From positions 992,001 to 1,056,000 of the forward strand of contig NZ_CP019431.1 in NCBI RefSeq assembly GCF_009866765.1: DNA of 64,000 nucleotides, in the 5' to 3' direction. Below, in pieces: positions 42,321-51,410 of the stretch; position 1 is the stretch's first letter, and the number at the start of each line of letters is the position of its first letter. A program made the position numbers and the translations under genes. Origin of the DNA: Pseudomonas sp. S35 (lineage in GTDB: Bacteria; Pseudomonadota; Gammaproteobacteria; Pseudomonadales; Pseudomonadaceae). Under the pieces are notes generated by a model, which was given only the letters and a program-made list of their open reading frames with translations, was not told where the DNA came from and searched no databases.

Positions 42321-42860
42321 TTATTGGTTTTGCATTGGTTTGGTGAGCTGCTGCAAGCGAGCCATGTACACGGCCTCCGCCTGGCCCATTTTTTCTGCAC
42401 ATTCGGCGGCCTGTTTGGCGATGGAGTGGACCAAGCTCATCTGCATGTTTAACGTGATCCGCTGCAGCTCCATCGCGTACAGGTCCTGCAGCATGGATTC
42501 CGGTGTTCTGGGGGAGCCCATCATGTCCGCCCAAACCCCAACGCCCATTCGGCGATCTGTAACCTGTTGCCATCTCAGAAATTGCGTTCCGGCTTGAGTG
42601 TTTTGCTCGGTGAGCCGAACAGGCACCAAGGTGAACGGATACCGACGGGCCTGTTCCAGTACTCCCTGAGCAAGGGCTTTTAAACCCGACTCCTGATCTC
42701 GGCATAGCGCGGCAAATTGGGTCAGCTCCCCCTTACCTTTAAAAGGCTTTAAAAGGCCTTTTAGTGAGGCAGCCTGTTGCAGTTGCTGAAAGGCATCCTG
42801 TTGCAGTGGCCGAAAGGCAGTCTGTTGCAGCGCTCCATCGTCGGATTTTTGCTGGCCCAT
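42321..42860 (-). CDS. DUF3158 family ICE protein
   Basis: 179 residues from MGQQKSDDGALQQ. It has a Gln-rich N-terminal repeat (LQQTAFRPLQQDAFQQLQQ) encoded by a 24-bp DNA repeat, then the DUF3158 body (LTQFAALCRDQESGLKALAQ, RYPFTLVPVRLTEQ). The family occurs next to ssb and the TIGR03761 gene in ICEs and has unknown function. A TTG start three codons upstream is possible. Confidence 0.8.
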   Translation of the reverse strand: MGQQKSDDGALQQTAFRPLQQDAFQQLQQAASLKGLLKPFKGKGELTQFAALCRDQESGLKALAQGVLEQARRYPFTLVPVRLTEQNTQAGTQFLRWQQVTDRRMGVGVWADMMGSPRTPESMLQDLYAMELQRITLNMQMSLVHSIAKQAAECAEKMGQAEAVYMARLQQLTKPMQNQ

Positions 42861-42865
42861 GTGCT

Positions 42866-43591
42866 TCAACCTTCTTCGGCCTCATCGAAGTGATCTTCCA
42901 CCCCGGTTTGTTGCTGGCCGCGAATGATGGGTGGAGCGAAGTTCGAACGGCGGGTGCCTTCCAGGATGTCCTGTGGCAGTTCTCCATAACGCTCGTACAT
43001 TTTGCGGGCTGCATCAGCTTTGGCATTATTGGCGGCGAAGTCATCGCGTGCAGCACCGGAGTATTTATAGTTCTGGGCCAATCCAAAAAGTCTCCTGAGT
43101 ACCGCTGCGCCTTCATCTATCCAGGTTTCCATATCGTGACGCCCGACGAGTCCAACGTGCTGGGCCAGTAAGATGCGCCTAACTATTTCGTCGTAGTTGG
43201 TCAGCAGGAATACGGCCTGAAAGCCGAGAGGGTTGGAGATATAAAGCGGGAGACTGACTGGCTGAATTGAAAGGTTCTCACTGATGCTAATGGCCGGTGG
43301 CAGGGAAGCCATGGCCATGTCCAAGCGCTCTTCGATGTTCTTCAGTGCTTGCTTGGACTCATTGATTTTTTCTTCTATAAGAATCATCCACCAATCAGAG
43401 TACGGATCGTCCTGCTGGGCTCCGCGTGACATGCGATTGACGACACTACAAAAACCCGACAAGCCAATGATGCCGACTTTTAGATCGTTTTTTGGACGTC
43501 CCATCCAGATGCGTGCGGCGTGGTGAGTGTGAAGAGTGAGCTTCACATCGCTACGCAGTGAACCGATGTTGAGCCGGAAATTATCAGCCAT
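42866..43591 (-). CDS. TIGR03761-type (PFL_4669) ICE protein
   Basis: 241 residues from MADNFRLNIGSLRSDVKLTL. The start block, with HTHHAARIWMGR following, is the hallmark of the PFL_4669/TIGR03761 family found in PFGI-1-like ICEs. It is soluble with a long helical middle and an acidic tail (EDHFDEAEEG). Function unknown. It overlaps the tandem-repeat gene upstream by a few bases. Confidence 0.85.
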   Translation of the reverse strand: MADNFRLNIGSLRSDVKLTLHTHHAARIWMGRPKNDLKVGIIGLSGFCSVVNRMSRGAQQDDPYSDWWMILIEEKINESKQALKNIEERLDMAMASLPPAISISENLSIQPVSLPLYISNPLGFQAVFLLTNYDEIVRRILLAQHVGLVGRHDMETWIDEGAAVLRRLFGLAQNYKYSGAARDDFAANNAKADAARKMYERYGELPQDILEGTRRSNFAPPIIRGQQQTGVEDHFDEAEEG

Positions 43592-44069
43592 GGTGCAGTT
43601 TTTCCTTGGGAAGAGGAGTGACGTGCCCATGCTGCAATCTGGCTATAAGAGGCGCACCAACAAATCCATTACCCGATGGAAGGGGATTTGTTGATGTTTC
43701 TTTATATATGGAGAGATCAGGCCGCCCGCTTGGTTGAGTACTGTTATCGATGCCGGATCCTGACATAGTGATGCGGGCCGCATAGCTCTGATATGGATAG
43801 TTCGATTGGCCGCTGCTGATATTGGAACTCTGACGATCTATGCGGGCCGCATAGCTCTGATATGGATAGTTCGATTGGCCACTGCTGATATTGGAACTCT
43901 GACGATCTATGCGGGCCGCATAGCTCTGATATGGATAGTTCGATTGGCCACTGCCGATATTGGAATTCTGTCGATCTATGCGGGCCGCATAGCTCGGCTT
44001 GCTGTCCATGCTCATACCTGGATCTGCCAAGTAGATTGGGGCCGAGCTTACTATCGGGGTTGTTATCAT
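43584..44069 (-). CDS. Tandem-repeat protein of unknown function
   Basis: 161 residues, of which about 75 are three full copies and a partial copy of a 23-residue unit (SYAARIDRQ then SNISSGQSNYPYQ). The protein is Ser/Asn/Gln/Tyr-rich and looks disordered; the last 50 residues are non-repeated and Pro-rich. The start overlaps the end of the replication gene upstream (ATGA), so it is likely translated. The near-identity of the repeats at DNA level, including third positions, suggests recent expansion or a DNA-level role. Confidence 0.6.
   Translation of the reverse strand: MITTPIVSSAPIYLADPGMSMDSKPSYAARIDRQNSNIGSGQSNYPYQSYAARIDRQSSNISSGQSNYPYQSYAARIDRQSSNISSGQSNYPYQSYAARITMSGSGIDNSTQPSGRPDLSIYKETSTNPLPSGNGFVGAPLIARLQHGHVTPLPKEKLHHG
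43772..44000 (-). repeat. 69-bp tandem repeat, 3 full copies plus partial
   Basis: Units begin TGCGGGCCGCATAGCTC at exact 69-bp steps. Copies one and two differ at one base, two and three at about three. The unit is a multiple of three and open in the reading frame of the overlapping gene. Each copy contains the palindrome TGCGGCCCGCA-like core (GCGGGCCGC). Confidence 0.95.
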
Positions 44070-45367
44070 GGATGCGTACCCCGATTGGGTCTGAGCAGAT
44101 GCAACATTCCGCTGAGTGTGTTTCTAGCGGTTTGTACCGACTCAGGACTGCGGGTTTCTGCAACCGTTTTAGCCGGTTGAGTGGCATTGGATGGAGGATT
44201 TGCAACTCCCTGGCGTGAGGGGCTGGATCTTGCTTTGTCATCAGGATCCCAGTGGCTGTTGAAGTCTCCACGGACCGCCATGCCGACAAGTGTCATCAAG
44301 TAGCCCAGCGGGTTTCGTATCCCCCCTGAGTCACAGCGGTGCACCCATTGTTTGATGAGCGCTGGCTTCAGCTCTTCTGGGACTTTTTGCAGCGCCACCA
44401 CCGCGCTCTGTTTTTGATCCGCCGGTAGCCGATGCAGTGCATCGAGCAAATCGGCGGCCATGTCGGTCGAAGTCAGCGGTACATGTACAGAGCTTTTACA
44501 AACATCTTTGTGTGTATCTGTATACGTACTATATGAGTTCGGATGCCGAACTAAGTCCGAACCCATTGATTTTTGGCTGAGTTCGGCATCCGAACTTGGC
44601 TCAAAAGCGATTCGCTCGCCGCTGTGTCCACTTAGTTCGGCATCCGAACTCTGTGGCAACTGTGGTGTAATTTGCTGAGTTCGGACTCCGAACTCAGTCG
44701 CTTTTAGAGGTATTGCCGTGCGCGCCGTTGTCCAGGCCTGGCTTTTCAAACGAGACTCGATGACGTCCAATCGGCTTGGTAAGCGCTGACCCACGTCTGG
44801 ATCGGCAGCGAATTCTTTCCAGGCAATCTGCGCGACTTCACGGATTACCTTGGTCTGATGCTCCATGGACTGCACAAGTAGCTGTAAATAATCCTTATCG
44901 AATTCTATGGCTTCGGCTGGTGTGACCGGTTCGTCATGAAGTAAGTAGACGTTACCTTGAACTTGTCCACTCAGGTCATTGCGCACACGGCGGCCCAGGC
45001 TAAGCCAGCGTGTGAGCCGTAGAGTGACCAATGCTTTTGATACGGTTTCTCGCGAGGCTGGCCTGCCGGGTTGCATGCCCAAAAATGGCCGTAGTTGGTC
45101 ATAGGTGGGGAACGCCGTAAGGCCGTCGTCATTGATCAGTAACCGGAACACCTGCCAGGTGTTTCTTTCAAGCGGGGTCAGTCGGTCATCCAGAAGCAAT
45201 CTGCGAGGCACCGTCTCGTGTGGGTTCCCGCTGAATATGATTCCGGAGTAGGGGGCAGAACCTTCGATCCCCGGAGGCGCCGACTCTTTTTTCTGAAGCA
45301 AGTGAGCTTCAAGGTGGCCCGAGGCCGAGTCTAAAAGCGTCGACAATGGGAGCCGAGACAACCTCAT
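44066..45367 (-). CDS. STY4528-family replication-associated protein
   Basis: 433 residues. The N-terminal half carries the family hallmark (RRLLLDDRLTPLERNTWQVF) and a winged-helix-like part (ASRETVSKALVTLRLTRWLSLGRRV). The middle is Ser-rich, where four 17-bp DNA palindromes lie; the C-terminal third (about 290-400) is helical. The family is annotated as pathogenicity-island replication protein (STY4528 of SPI-7). Its gene overlaps the DUF2857 gene upstream and the repeat gene downstream, so it sits in a coupled operon. Confidence 0.85.
   Translation of the reverse strand: MRLSRLPLSTLLDSASGHLEAHLLQKKESAPPGIEGSAPYSGIIFSGNPHETVPRRLLLDDRLTPLERNTWQVFRLLINDDGLTAFPTYDQLRPFLGMQPGRPASRETVSKALVTLRLTRWLSLGRRVRNDLSGQVQGNVYLLHDEPVTPAEAIEFDKDYLQLLVQSMEHQTKVIREVAQIAWKEFAADPDVGQRLPSRLDVIESRLKSQAWTTARTAIPLKATEFGVRTQQITPQLPQSSDAELSGHSGERIAFEPSSDAELSQKSMGSDLVRHPNSYSTYTDTHKDVCKSSVHVPLTSTDMAADLLDALHRLPADQKQSAVVALQKVPEELKPALIKQWVHRCDSGGIRNPLGYLMTLVGMAVRGDFNSHWDPDDKARSSPSRQGVANPPSNATQPAKTVAETRSPESVQTARNTLSGMLHLLRPNRGTHP
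44536..44694. repeat. Cluster of four 17-bp palindromes (AGTTCGG-N3-CCGAACT)
   Basis: The four copies start at 44536, 44580, 44634 and 44678. Arms are identical in all four and the 3-nt spacers are ATG, CAT, CAT and ACT. Steps are 44, 54 and 44 bp, close to whole helical turns apart from a constant shift. Since 44 is not a multiple of three, the copies are read in different frames in the overlapping gene. A half copy (AGTCCGAAC) follows the first. Probably a protein-binding cluster on DNA. Confidence 0.9.
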
Positions 45368-46059
45368 AGTACGGGATCACCTTCCGCCGGTGTCGCTGCA
45401 GGCTGAGCCAGTCGATGAGAAGACACCAGCTGTAGCTTTCTTGGGAGGCCCGTGCTTGCAGGGGGATAAAGCCCCTCCTTTATCCAGGACTGAATGCGAT
45501 GCCAGATGATTGCTAGACTGAGGTTCTCGGAGCTTTCATCTGCATGGGTGTCCTGGGGTGTGTTGAGCTCTTCGGCGACTAGCATGGCGATATCCAGCAT
45601 GGCGAGGCTGTCTTCAAGTTCAACCTGATGTTCCTGCATCAGGTGCGTCCATCTGTACCAAAGGTGAGCGTCCATCTCCTCACTGAATTCTCGCCACCGG
45701 CCGCGACGTGCCGTTACACCGATCATTAGGCGTTGAAGGGCTACGTCCTGGGGTGATAGCCCGAAGAACTGTTGCAGCATCTGAGTGGTCGCGCCTAGTC
45801 GAAGCGCACGTTCGATCGTGCGCACTTCTTCATCGGACCGCTGCGCCCCTATCAGCAGTTTTTTCACCATCTCTCCATCGATGGTGACGTTGCACCAAGA
45901 GACTGGAGTGTTGAGCAATAAGCTCAGGACTGACGGTTGTTGGAGCTGTGCCAGGATTTCAGGCTCCAAACCCATCTCGATGCAACGCCGGAGTTGGCCG
46001 TTGCGCATGTGATGAAGCACCTGAGACAGGATGGCTTCGTTGATTGGTATCTTGGACAT
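45364..46059 (-). CDS. DUF2857 family ICE protein
   Basis: 231 residues. The start MSKIPINEAILSQVLHHMRN and the segment VKKLLIGAQRSDEEVRTIER fit DUF2857, a family placed between parB and the replication gene in SPI-7/PFGI-1-type ICEs. It is helical, with a likely helix-turn-helix-like segment in the second quarter (ALRLGATTQMLQQFFGLSPQ). A regulator of ICE replication or maintenance is possible. The stop overlaps the next gene (ATGA). Confidence 0.85.
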   Translation of the reverse strand: MSKIPINEAILSQVLHHMRNGQLRRCIEMGLEPEILAQLQQPSVLSLLLNTPVSWCNVTIDGEMVKKLLIGAQRSDEEVRTIERALRLGATTQMLQQFFGLSPQDVALQRLMIGVTARRGRWREFSEEMDAHLWYRWTHLMQEHQVELEDSLAMLDIAMLVAEELNTPQDTHADESSENLSLAIIWHRIQSWIKEGLYPPASTGLPRKLQLVSSHRLAQPAATPAEGDPVL

Positions 46060-46086
46060 GACGACTCCCCTCGTAGTGGTCCTGTT

Positions 46087-47859
46087 TTAGCTGGCTGGGT
46101 TCGCACTATCGCCGGCAGTTAACTTGACCTCTAAATCAATCAAACGCCTTGCGAGTCGAATTATTCGGAAGAGCTTCACCAGTGCGCCGTCGCTGAGGCG
46201 GCCTTCAGTCTCTGGGGGGGTGTCGTTCGTATAAGGCTGGCCAAGTAAGAGCTGCCCAAGCCCAGCTGCGAATTCAAAGTCGGTCAAAGCGTCGACCTGC
46301 AGATCGGGCTGCTCCTGAATCATTTTCAGAACGATGGCCACCGAACCGCTTAAAGACTGAAGAAGCGTCAACGTATGCTGGGCTGTAGCAGTGATTTCCA
46401 ATTCTCCTTCAGCATCGGGGTGTCGATAGCTGAAACCCACGCCACCTTCTATATCGATAAATTGACCTGGTGCTTTTACCGAGCTGGCAATTTCACGAGC
46501 CAATTGCGCGATGTGCTGACGCAGAGTCATGGCATTGTCGATTTCACGCTCGATGTACCAAAGGTCAGATATGGGGTTGAGACCACCAGCTTGAACAGGG
46601 ATGGCCACCAAGGCGTTGGAGGCAAAGTCGGGTAATACTTCACCATCAAGCGCAGCGAGCTCCCGTTTCATCTTGTCGACTTTGGGGGAGCTTTTCACTG
46701 GACTTGCAATGTGCCCATCAATGCGCTTTTGGCGCTCTTGCGGGCTCATTTGCTCTTGAGGGGGAGGGGCCAGCTTATGTTGGCCAACTCGATGGGGAGG
46801 GCTCGCCGTGGTCATAGTTGGCTTAGGCGTGCCATCAGAAACATGAGTTGATGGTAATTGTGACGGGTTCTGATTTGACTCAATGCTATTGTTTTGGGGA
46901 CTCGACTGAGGCAACCCCTCAAGTTGCGAGACAGGATGCTGAGGCATCTCAAGTACTGGTGTTGATCGGCGTAACTGGTCCTGGTTCTGAGTGATTTCCA
47001 GCAGAATTTTCTCGTAACCGAGATTTAACGGCTTTTTGAGCTGATCAATCAGCTCGTCCTGGAAGCGCTGGAACAGAAACTCCTCGGCGTCTCCCTCAAA
47101 CTGGGAGAGGACATCTTGAAAAATCGTATCAAACTCTAGGTGCTGCCCTTGTTCTTGATAATTGCGCTCCCAGCACTGAAGCGCTGTCTTGCGTAGTGCA
47201 AGAAGCTTCGAAATTCGATCAACGCCGAGGCCGGAATATAGCACTGCCGGAATTGCCGGCAATAAGTACCGAAGAGTGTCCTGCATCCGACTGATGTGAG
47301 GTTGAGAAACAGGGTAGCCATCAGCTTTCAAACGTCGAGAAAGCTCACTTTGAGAAATAGCCTCACCAGACTCCTCCTCATACAAAGCTCTGGCCTTGTC
47401 GACGCCAATAGCCCGCTCAATGAACAGGAGTTGACCTTGCAGATCGTTTTCGGCCAGGTGCCCGGTGAGCGAGATGATCTCCCCACGAACGGTGTCCCAG
47501 GGACGGAACAGGCAGTGGAACTTGAAGAACTTCTCGTCCCCGGTCTCACGGTACAGCTCGTTTAGAATGGCCAGGCGCGTGTTGCCACCGTTTCGGATCC
47601 GGTACTTCTCCTCACCAGGTTTGCGCGTGACGGGAGGGGGCGTGTCGAGACCTCGATTGCGTATGGACTCTTTAATTTCATCGTACTTCGGGTTTCGAGT
47701 TGTCCGTGGGTTCTCGTCATACGGCAATGTTTCATCGAGCGTCAACAGCATAGGGGTATCGACGATTGGATCGCTCATGCGCGCAGCTACCGGCGAATTT
47801 GATTGAAAGGCCGGCAGTTGCAGTTTCTCTTTCATAGTCTGAGCCAAAGACTGTTTCAT
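46087..47859 (-). CDS. parB: ParB-family partition protein of ICE type (TIGR03764-like)
   Basis: 590 residues. The ParB/Spo0J nuclease-like N-domain is visible ([10 protein letters not shown], then [12 protein letters not shown]), followed by a helix-turn-helix centre ([20 protein letters not shown]). A long Gln/Pro-rich linker (about 325-400) precedes a helical C-terminal part. It should bind a parS-like site and act with Soj/ParA to keep the excised element. It differs from short plasmid ParBs by its length. The gene overlaps the small Arc-type gene upstream by 4 bases. Confidence 0.88.
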   Translation of the reverse strand: MKQSLAQTMKEKLQLPAFQSNSPVAARMSDPIVDTPMLLTLDETLPYDENPRTTRNPKYDEIKESIRNRGLDTPPPVTRKPGEEKYRIRNGGNTRLAILNELYRETGDEKFFKFHCLFRPWDTVRGEIISLTGHLAENDLQGQLLFIERAIGVDKARALYEEESGEAISQSELSRRLKADGYPVSQPHISRMQDTLRYLLPAIPAVLYSGLGVDRISKLLALRKTALQCWERNYQEQGQHLEFDTIFQDVLSQFEGDAEEFLFQRFQDELIDQLKKPLNLGYEKILLEITQNQDQLRRSTPVLEMPQHPVSQLEGLPQSSPQNNSIESNQNPSQLPSTHVSDGTPKPTMTTASPPHRVGQHKLAPPPQEQMSPQERQKRIDGHIASPVKSSPKVDKMKRELAALDGEVLPDFASNALVAIPVQAGGLNPISDLWYIEREIDNAMTLRQHIAQLAREIASSVKAPGQFIDIEGGVGFSYRHPDAEGELEITATAQHTLTLLQSLSGSVAIVLKMIQEQPDLQVDALTDFEFAAGLGQLLLGQPYTNDTPPETEGRLSDGALVKLFRIIRLARRLIDLEVKLTAGDSANPAS

Positions 47860-48092
47860 GCCCTGGCTCCAGGCAGCTCACAGGCTGGTGCTGCTGCCAA
47901 AAGTTGATCAATGATTTTTAGTGCACGACCAAGCGCCGCCTCAAGCTCGACTGTAGTCTCAAGGCGATGGACAATTTCCGAGTTCATTGAGCGGGTGTTT
48001 TCGCGCGCTTGCAGCGCGATCCGTTCACGCATCCCATCGGGAAGGCGGACGACGAATTTTTCTTCAAGCTGACGTTTTGGTTGGTTGCTCAT
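47856..48092 (-). CDS. Arc-type ribbon-helix-helix DNA-binding protein
   Basis: 78 residues with the Arc/MetJ pattern: a short strand ([10 protein letters not shown]) and two helices ([20 protein letters not shown]). It probably represses its own operon, which continues into parB. The C-terminal tail is Ala-rich. The start precedes parB with a 4-base overlap, so it is co-translated with it. Confidence 0.85.
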   Translation of the reverse strand: MSNQPKRQLEEKFVVRLPDGMRERIALQARENTRSMNSEIVHRLETTVELEAALGRALKIIDQLLAAAPACELPGARA

Positions 48093-48127
48093 AGCGTGCT
48101 CCGATGTCTAGGGTTGTGTATTTGTGT

Positions 48128-49129
48128 TCAGCGACGTTTCAACTGATCGCTAAGCTGAGTGGGCAGGCCCTTGATGGTTAACGTCCCGGACGGCTCGTCG
48201 TACTCGATTTTGTCGCCCAGCAGGTGCGCTTCAAAGCTGATGGACAAGCCTTCGGCACGACCGGTGAAACGGCGAAATTGGTTTAGGGTGCGTTTGTCCA
48301 TGGGGATCTCCGGTGACAGGCCGTAGTCCTTGTTTCGGATGTGGTCGAAGAACGCCTTGGGCCGATCTTCATCAATCAAGCCCGACAGCTCTTCAAGGCC
48401 CATGGGCTCGCCGAGCTTGGCCTGGCTGCTGGCGTAGTCCACCAGAGTCTTGGTTTTTTCGCGGGCCGACTCGTCCGGCAGGTCTTCGCTTTCCACGAAG
48501 TCACTGAAGGCCTTGAGCAGGGTGCGGGTCTCGCCCGGCCCGTCGACACCTTCCTGGCAGCCGATAAAGTCACGGAAGTACTCCGAGAATTTTTTGCCGT
48601 TCTTGCCTTTGATAAACGAGATGTACTGCTTGGACTGCTTGTTGTTCTGCCACTCGGACACGTTGATCCGTGCCGCCAGGTGCAGTTGGCCCAGGTCCAG
48701 GTGACGGGAGGGCGTCACGTCCAGCTCGTCGGTCACCGCCACGCCTTCGCTGTGGTGCAGCAGGGCGATCGCCAGGTAGTCGGTCATACCTTGCTGGTAG
48801 TGGGCAAACAGCACGTGGCCGCCGGTGGAGAGGTTGGACTCTTCCATTAGTTTTTGCAGATGTTCGACGGCGGTGCGGCTGAACGTGGTGAAATCCTGGC
48901 CACCCTCGAAATATTCTTTCAACCAGCCGCTGAACGGGTGCGCGCCGGACTCGGCATGGAAGAAGCCCCAGGCCTTGCCTTGTTTGGCGTTGTAGCTCTC
49001 GTTGAGGTCGGCAAGCATGTTCTCGATGGCGACCGATTCGGATAGCTCCGAATCGCGTGCCTGGAGAACAGCTGGTGTGCCATCGGGTTTTTTGTCGATC
49101 AGGTGGACGATGCAATGACGGATAGGCAT
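48128..49129 (-). CDS. NdpA/YejK-type nucleoid-associated protein
   Basis: 333 residues, full length for the 37-kDa nucleoid-associated family (YejK/NdpA): [41 protein letters not shown] and a C-terminal LGDKIEYD. Codon use looks like high-expressed chromosomal genes (strong third-position C/G), unlike its neighbours. This suggests recent recruitment into the ICE. A chromosomal copy is expected elsewhere in the genome. It may help silence or condense ICE DNA. It overlaps the HicA-like gene by one base (TAATG). Confidence 0.9.
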   Translation of the reverse strand: MPIRHCIVHLIDKKPDGTPAVLQARDSELSESVAIENMLADLNESYNAKQGKAWGFFHAESGAHPFSGWLKEYFEGGQDFTTFSRTAVEHLQKLMEESNLSTGGHVLFAHYQQGMTDYLAIALLHHSEGVAVTDELDVTPSRHLDLGQLHLAARINVSEWQNNKQSKQYISFIKGKNGKKFSEYFRDFIGCQEGVDGPGETRTLLKAFSDFVESEDLPDESAREKTKTLVDYASSQAKLGEPMGLEELSGLIDEDRPKAFFDHIRNKDYGLSPEIPMDKRTLNQFRRFTGRAEGLSISFEAHLLGDKIEYDEPSGTLTIKGLPTQLSDQLKRR

Positions 49130-49368
49130 TAGATTGCCTCCTGCGAGTGTAGGGTTTGAGCTCTATCTGCACGACGAATACGTGCTTTGGCATTGAGGCC
49201 TGAGCGGTAATCGCTTGCGGTTGATGAGGTGTAAATCGATCCAAGGCCAGATTTCGTGAACTTGATGTGGCCACCTTGAGTGCGAGACACAGTCCAGCCA
49301 TTCGCTTCAGCAAACTTCACGAGTACACGAAGGCTCTCGCTTTTTCCGCGTAGGAGATTGGTGGTCAT
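49129..49368 (-). CDS. HicA-like small protein without a visible HicB
   Basis: 79 residues. The first part ([22 protein letters not shown]) has the HicA double-stranded-RNA-binding-like pattern with the conserved Gly-His-x-x-Phe. No HicB-type antitoxin gene lies beside it, and the rest is basic ([10 protein letters not shown]). It may be a domesticated RNA-binding protein rather than a toxin. The gene overlaps its neighbours at both ends in the operon. Confidence 0.55.
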   Translation of the reverse strand: MTTNLLRGKSESLRVLVKFAEANGWTVSRTQGGHIKFTKSGLGSIYTSSTASDYRSGLNAKARIRRADRAQTLHSQEAI

Positions 49369-49886
49369 AGCTCTGCATCCCTGTCTGCCAGAACGTTACC
49401 GGCCTGGATCGCGATGATTTCGGCCTGGTCACCTGGGAATTTGCTGCCGAGCTCATGCAGAAAATGGCGAGTTGCCTCGCGAGAGCCAGGCACGCGGAAC
49501 ACAACGGTGCAGTGCTGCACAGGGGCTGGGTGTTGCAGGTGAGCCATGACCGCAACTTTCAGTGAGCAGCTTTGGAGGTGCCGGGGGACCCAAACCGACC
49601 AGAAGTAGCTTGATAGCAAGGCGCCTGCGCACAGCAGTTCAACGGTGATGGTTGCGCTGAGCGTGTCGGCCAGCTCGACGTAGCCGAGCTTCTGAAATTC
49701 CAGCAGGTCCTCGCGCATGCTCATTGGGACAACGGTGCTGTGGTCACGAGTAAGACGGCCGACTGCTTGAGCTAGAGCATCAAGTTCTACTGGGTTGACG
49801 CCTGTTTTGTGGGCGTGAACCACGGCAGAGGCTTCGAAGACTTCACCGGCTTGAATGCTTGGAAAAAACGCAGCGTTACTGTGCAT
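49365..49886 (-). CDS. ICE protein of unknown function
   Basis: 173 residues, mixed helical, starting MHSNAAFFPSIQAGEVFEAS. A hydrophobic segment is seen near the middle (ATITVELLCAGALLSSYFWSVW). The C-terminal part (HPAPVQHCTVVFRVPGSREATRHFLHEL) looks like an alpha/beta domain. It overlaps the genes on both sides. No family is recognised with confidence. Confidence 0.65.
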   Translation of the reverse strand: MHSNAAFFPSIQAGEVFEASAVVHAHKTGVNPVELDALAQAVGRLTRDHSTVVPMSMREDLLEFQKLGYVELADTLSATITVELLCAGALLSSYFWSVWVPRHLQSCSLKVAVMAHLQHPAPVQHCTVVFRVPGSREATRHFLHELGSKFPGDQAEIIAIQAGNVLADRDAEL

Positions 49887-50064
49887 CTGACACCTCCCGA
49901 AGCTCCTCGATGTCGTAGCTGTTGCAACTGGGACAAATCAGAATGTCCACTTCAGCATTGAGAGCGGTTGGGGCAGGCACGCATTGCTGGACTTGCTGCA
50001 ATGCATGATGTGTATCGCAGTTGCGGCACCAATGGGTGATTGCAACCGGAGAGAGGGGGCTCAT
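49876..50064 (-). CDS. Small zinc-ribbon-like protein
   Basis: 62 residues with two Cys pairs (CRNC near the N-terminus and CPSC after a 30-residue gap), plus His-Thr-His between, fitting a zinc-ribbon. Its start overlaps the dnaB stop (ATGA), so it is translationally coupled. Possibly a DNA- or protein-binding accessory of replication (inference). Confidence 0.65.
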   Translation of the reverse strand: MSPLSPVAITHWCRNCDTHHALQQVQQCVPAPTALNAEVDILICPSCNSYDIEELREVSDAQ

Positions 50065-51410
50065 AGGTGTGCTCCTTGCCAGCTACTGTTGGCACTGAGG
50101 TTTGCAAAGCGGGTTTGGTGCGCTATGAACGCCGTGCGAACGGTACCAGTAGGACCGTTGCGAGCCTTGCCGATGATGATCTCGGCTATGCCTTTGTGTT
50201 CGGTCTGTGAGTGGTACACCTCGTCCCGGTAGACGAATATGATCAGGTCTGCGTCCTGTTCGATGGCGCCGCTATCACGCAGGTCTGCGTTGATCGGACG
50301 TTTGTTTGGTCGGCGCTCCAGCTCCCGATTGAGCTGAGAGAGTGCTACCACCGGGCAATTCATCTCCTTCGCCAGGGCCTTGAGGCTCTGGGATATAGCG
50401 CTGATTTCGTTCGCCCTGTTTTCCTGGCCTGGGCAGCGCATGAGCTGCAGGTAATCGATCAGGATCAAGCTCGGGTGTCCGAAGCGACGGGCTGCGCGAC
50501 GAGATTTGGCCCTGATAACGGCAGGTGTGAGCGCTGATGAGTCGTCGATGACCAGCCGCTCGCCATATGCATTGATACGTGAAACGGCTGCAGTCAGCTT
50601 CGGCCAGTCTTCGTCATCAAGCTTGCCCTTCAATAGCTTCCCAAGATCGATATGGCCAAGAATTGCCATCAACCGATAGAGCAGTGCTTTGGCGGGCATT
50701 TCCATGCTGAAGACTTGAACAGTACGATCAAGCTTTGCCTGCAGAGCCGTATCGATGAAGTTCAAGGCTAGGGACGTTTTACCCATCGAAGGACGTGCAC
50801 CGAGAATGATCAGGTCGGCTTCTTGAAAACCCGACGTCAACTCGTCCAAATCTTCCAGGCCTGAAGGCACGCCGGTCACGGTGATATTGCCGTTGAAATG
50901 TTCGTCAATTTGCTCGACGACAGTAGTCAGGCACTGGTTGATGTCGACGAATTCAGATGCGCTCTTGCCTTCGCCAAGCGCGAAAAGTTGTTGTTCAATG
51001 GTCTCTTGAACATCTTCCGCGTTGGCCAGCGGATCCGTGGCATCGCGAGAGCATTGGTAGCCAAGAGACATGAGTTGTCTGAGCCTGGAGCGATTACGCA
51101 CGATGGATGCGTAATGCTCAATGTTGGCTACAGACGGCGTATTCTTGGCCAGCTCGCCCAGGTAGCTCAGCCCTCCGGCTTCGTCTGGATCCTCCAGCGC
51201 GTTGAAAACGATGACGATATCGAATGGAGCGGACTTGTCAGCAAGGCCGGCTATTGCCCGAAACAGCAACCGGTGGTCATGCCGAAAAAAGTCAGACGCA
51301 TCCAGTTTGTCCGCGATGAGATCCCAGGTGTTGTTGTCGAGCAGTAGCCCACCTAACACACCTTGTTCAGCCTCTACGGAGTAGGGCGGTGAGAGGTCAA
51401 GGTGATTCAT
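50061..51410 (-). CDS. dnaB: Replicative DNA helicase (DnaB-like)
   Basis: 449 residues, normal DnaB length. N-terminal domain (about 1-110, PYSVEAEQGVLGGLLLDN), linker, then RecA-type ATPase with Walker A GARPSMGKTS, Walker B LILIDYLQLM and an SQLNRELERRPNKRP loop. It would unwind DNA when the excised element replicates. ICEs of this class carry their own DnaB near soj. It overlaps the gene upstream (ATGA). Confidence 0.93.
   Translation of the reverse strand: MNHLDLSPPYSVEAEQGVLGGLLLDNNTWDLIADKLDASDFFRHDHRLLFRAIAGLADKSAPFDIVIVFNALEDPDEAGGLSYLGELAKNTPSVANIEHYASIVRNRSRLRQLMSLGYQCSRDATDPLANAEDVQETIEQQLFALGEGKSASEFVDINQCLTTVVEQIDEHFNGNITVTGVPSGLEDLDELTSGFQEADLIILGARPSMGKTSLALNFIDTALQAKLDRTVQVFSMEMPAKALLYRLMAILGHIDLGKLLKGKLDDEDWPKLTAAVSRINAYGERLVIDDSSALTPAVIRAKSRRAARRFGHPSLILIDYLQLMRCPGQENRANEISAISQSLKALAKEMNCPVVALSQLNRELERRPNKRPINADLRDSGAIEQDADLIIFVYRDEVYHSQTEHKGIAEIIIGKARNGPTGTVRTAFIAHQTRFANLSANSSWQGAHL

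Noticed and set aside
43772..44000. Possible CRISPR array
   Set aside because: Units are contiguous with no spacers, unit length is a multiple of three and in frame with a gene.
48570..49313. 247-residue minus-strand frame overlapping the NdpA-like gene
   Set aside because: Off-frame shadow of the high-GC ndpA-like gene; Arg/Pro-rich without a domain.
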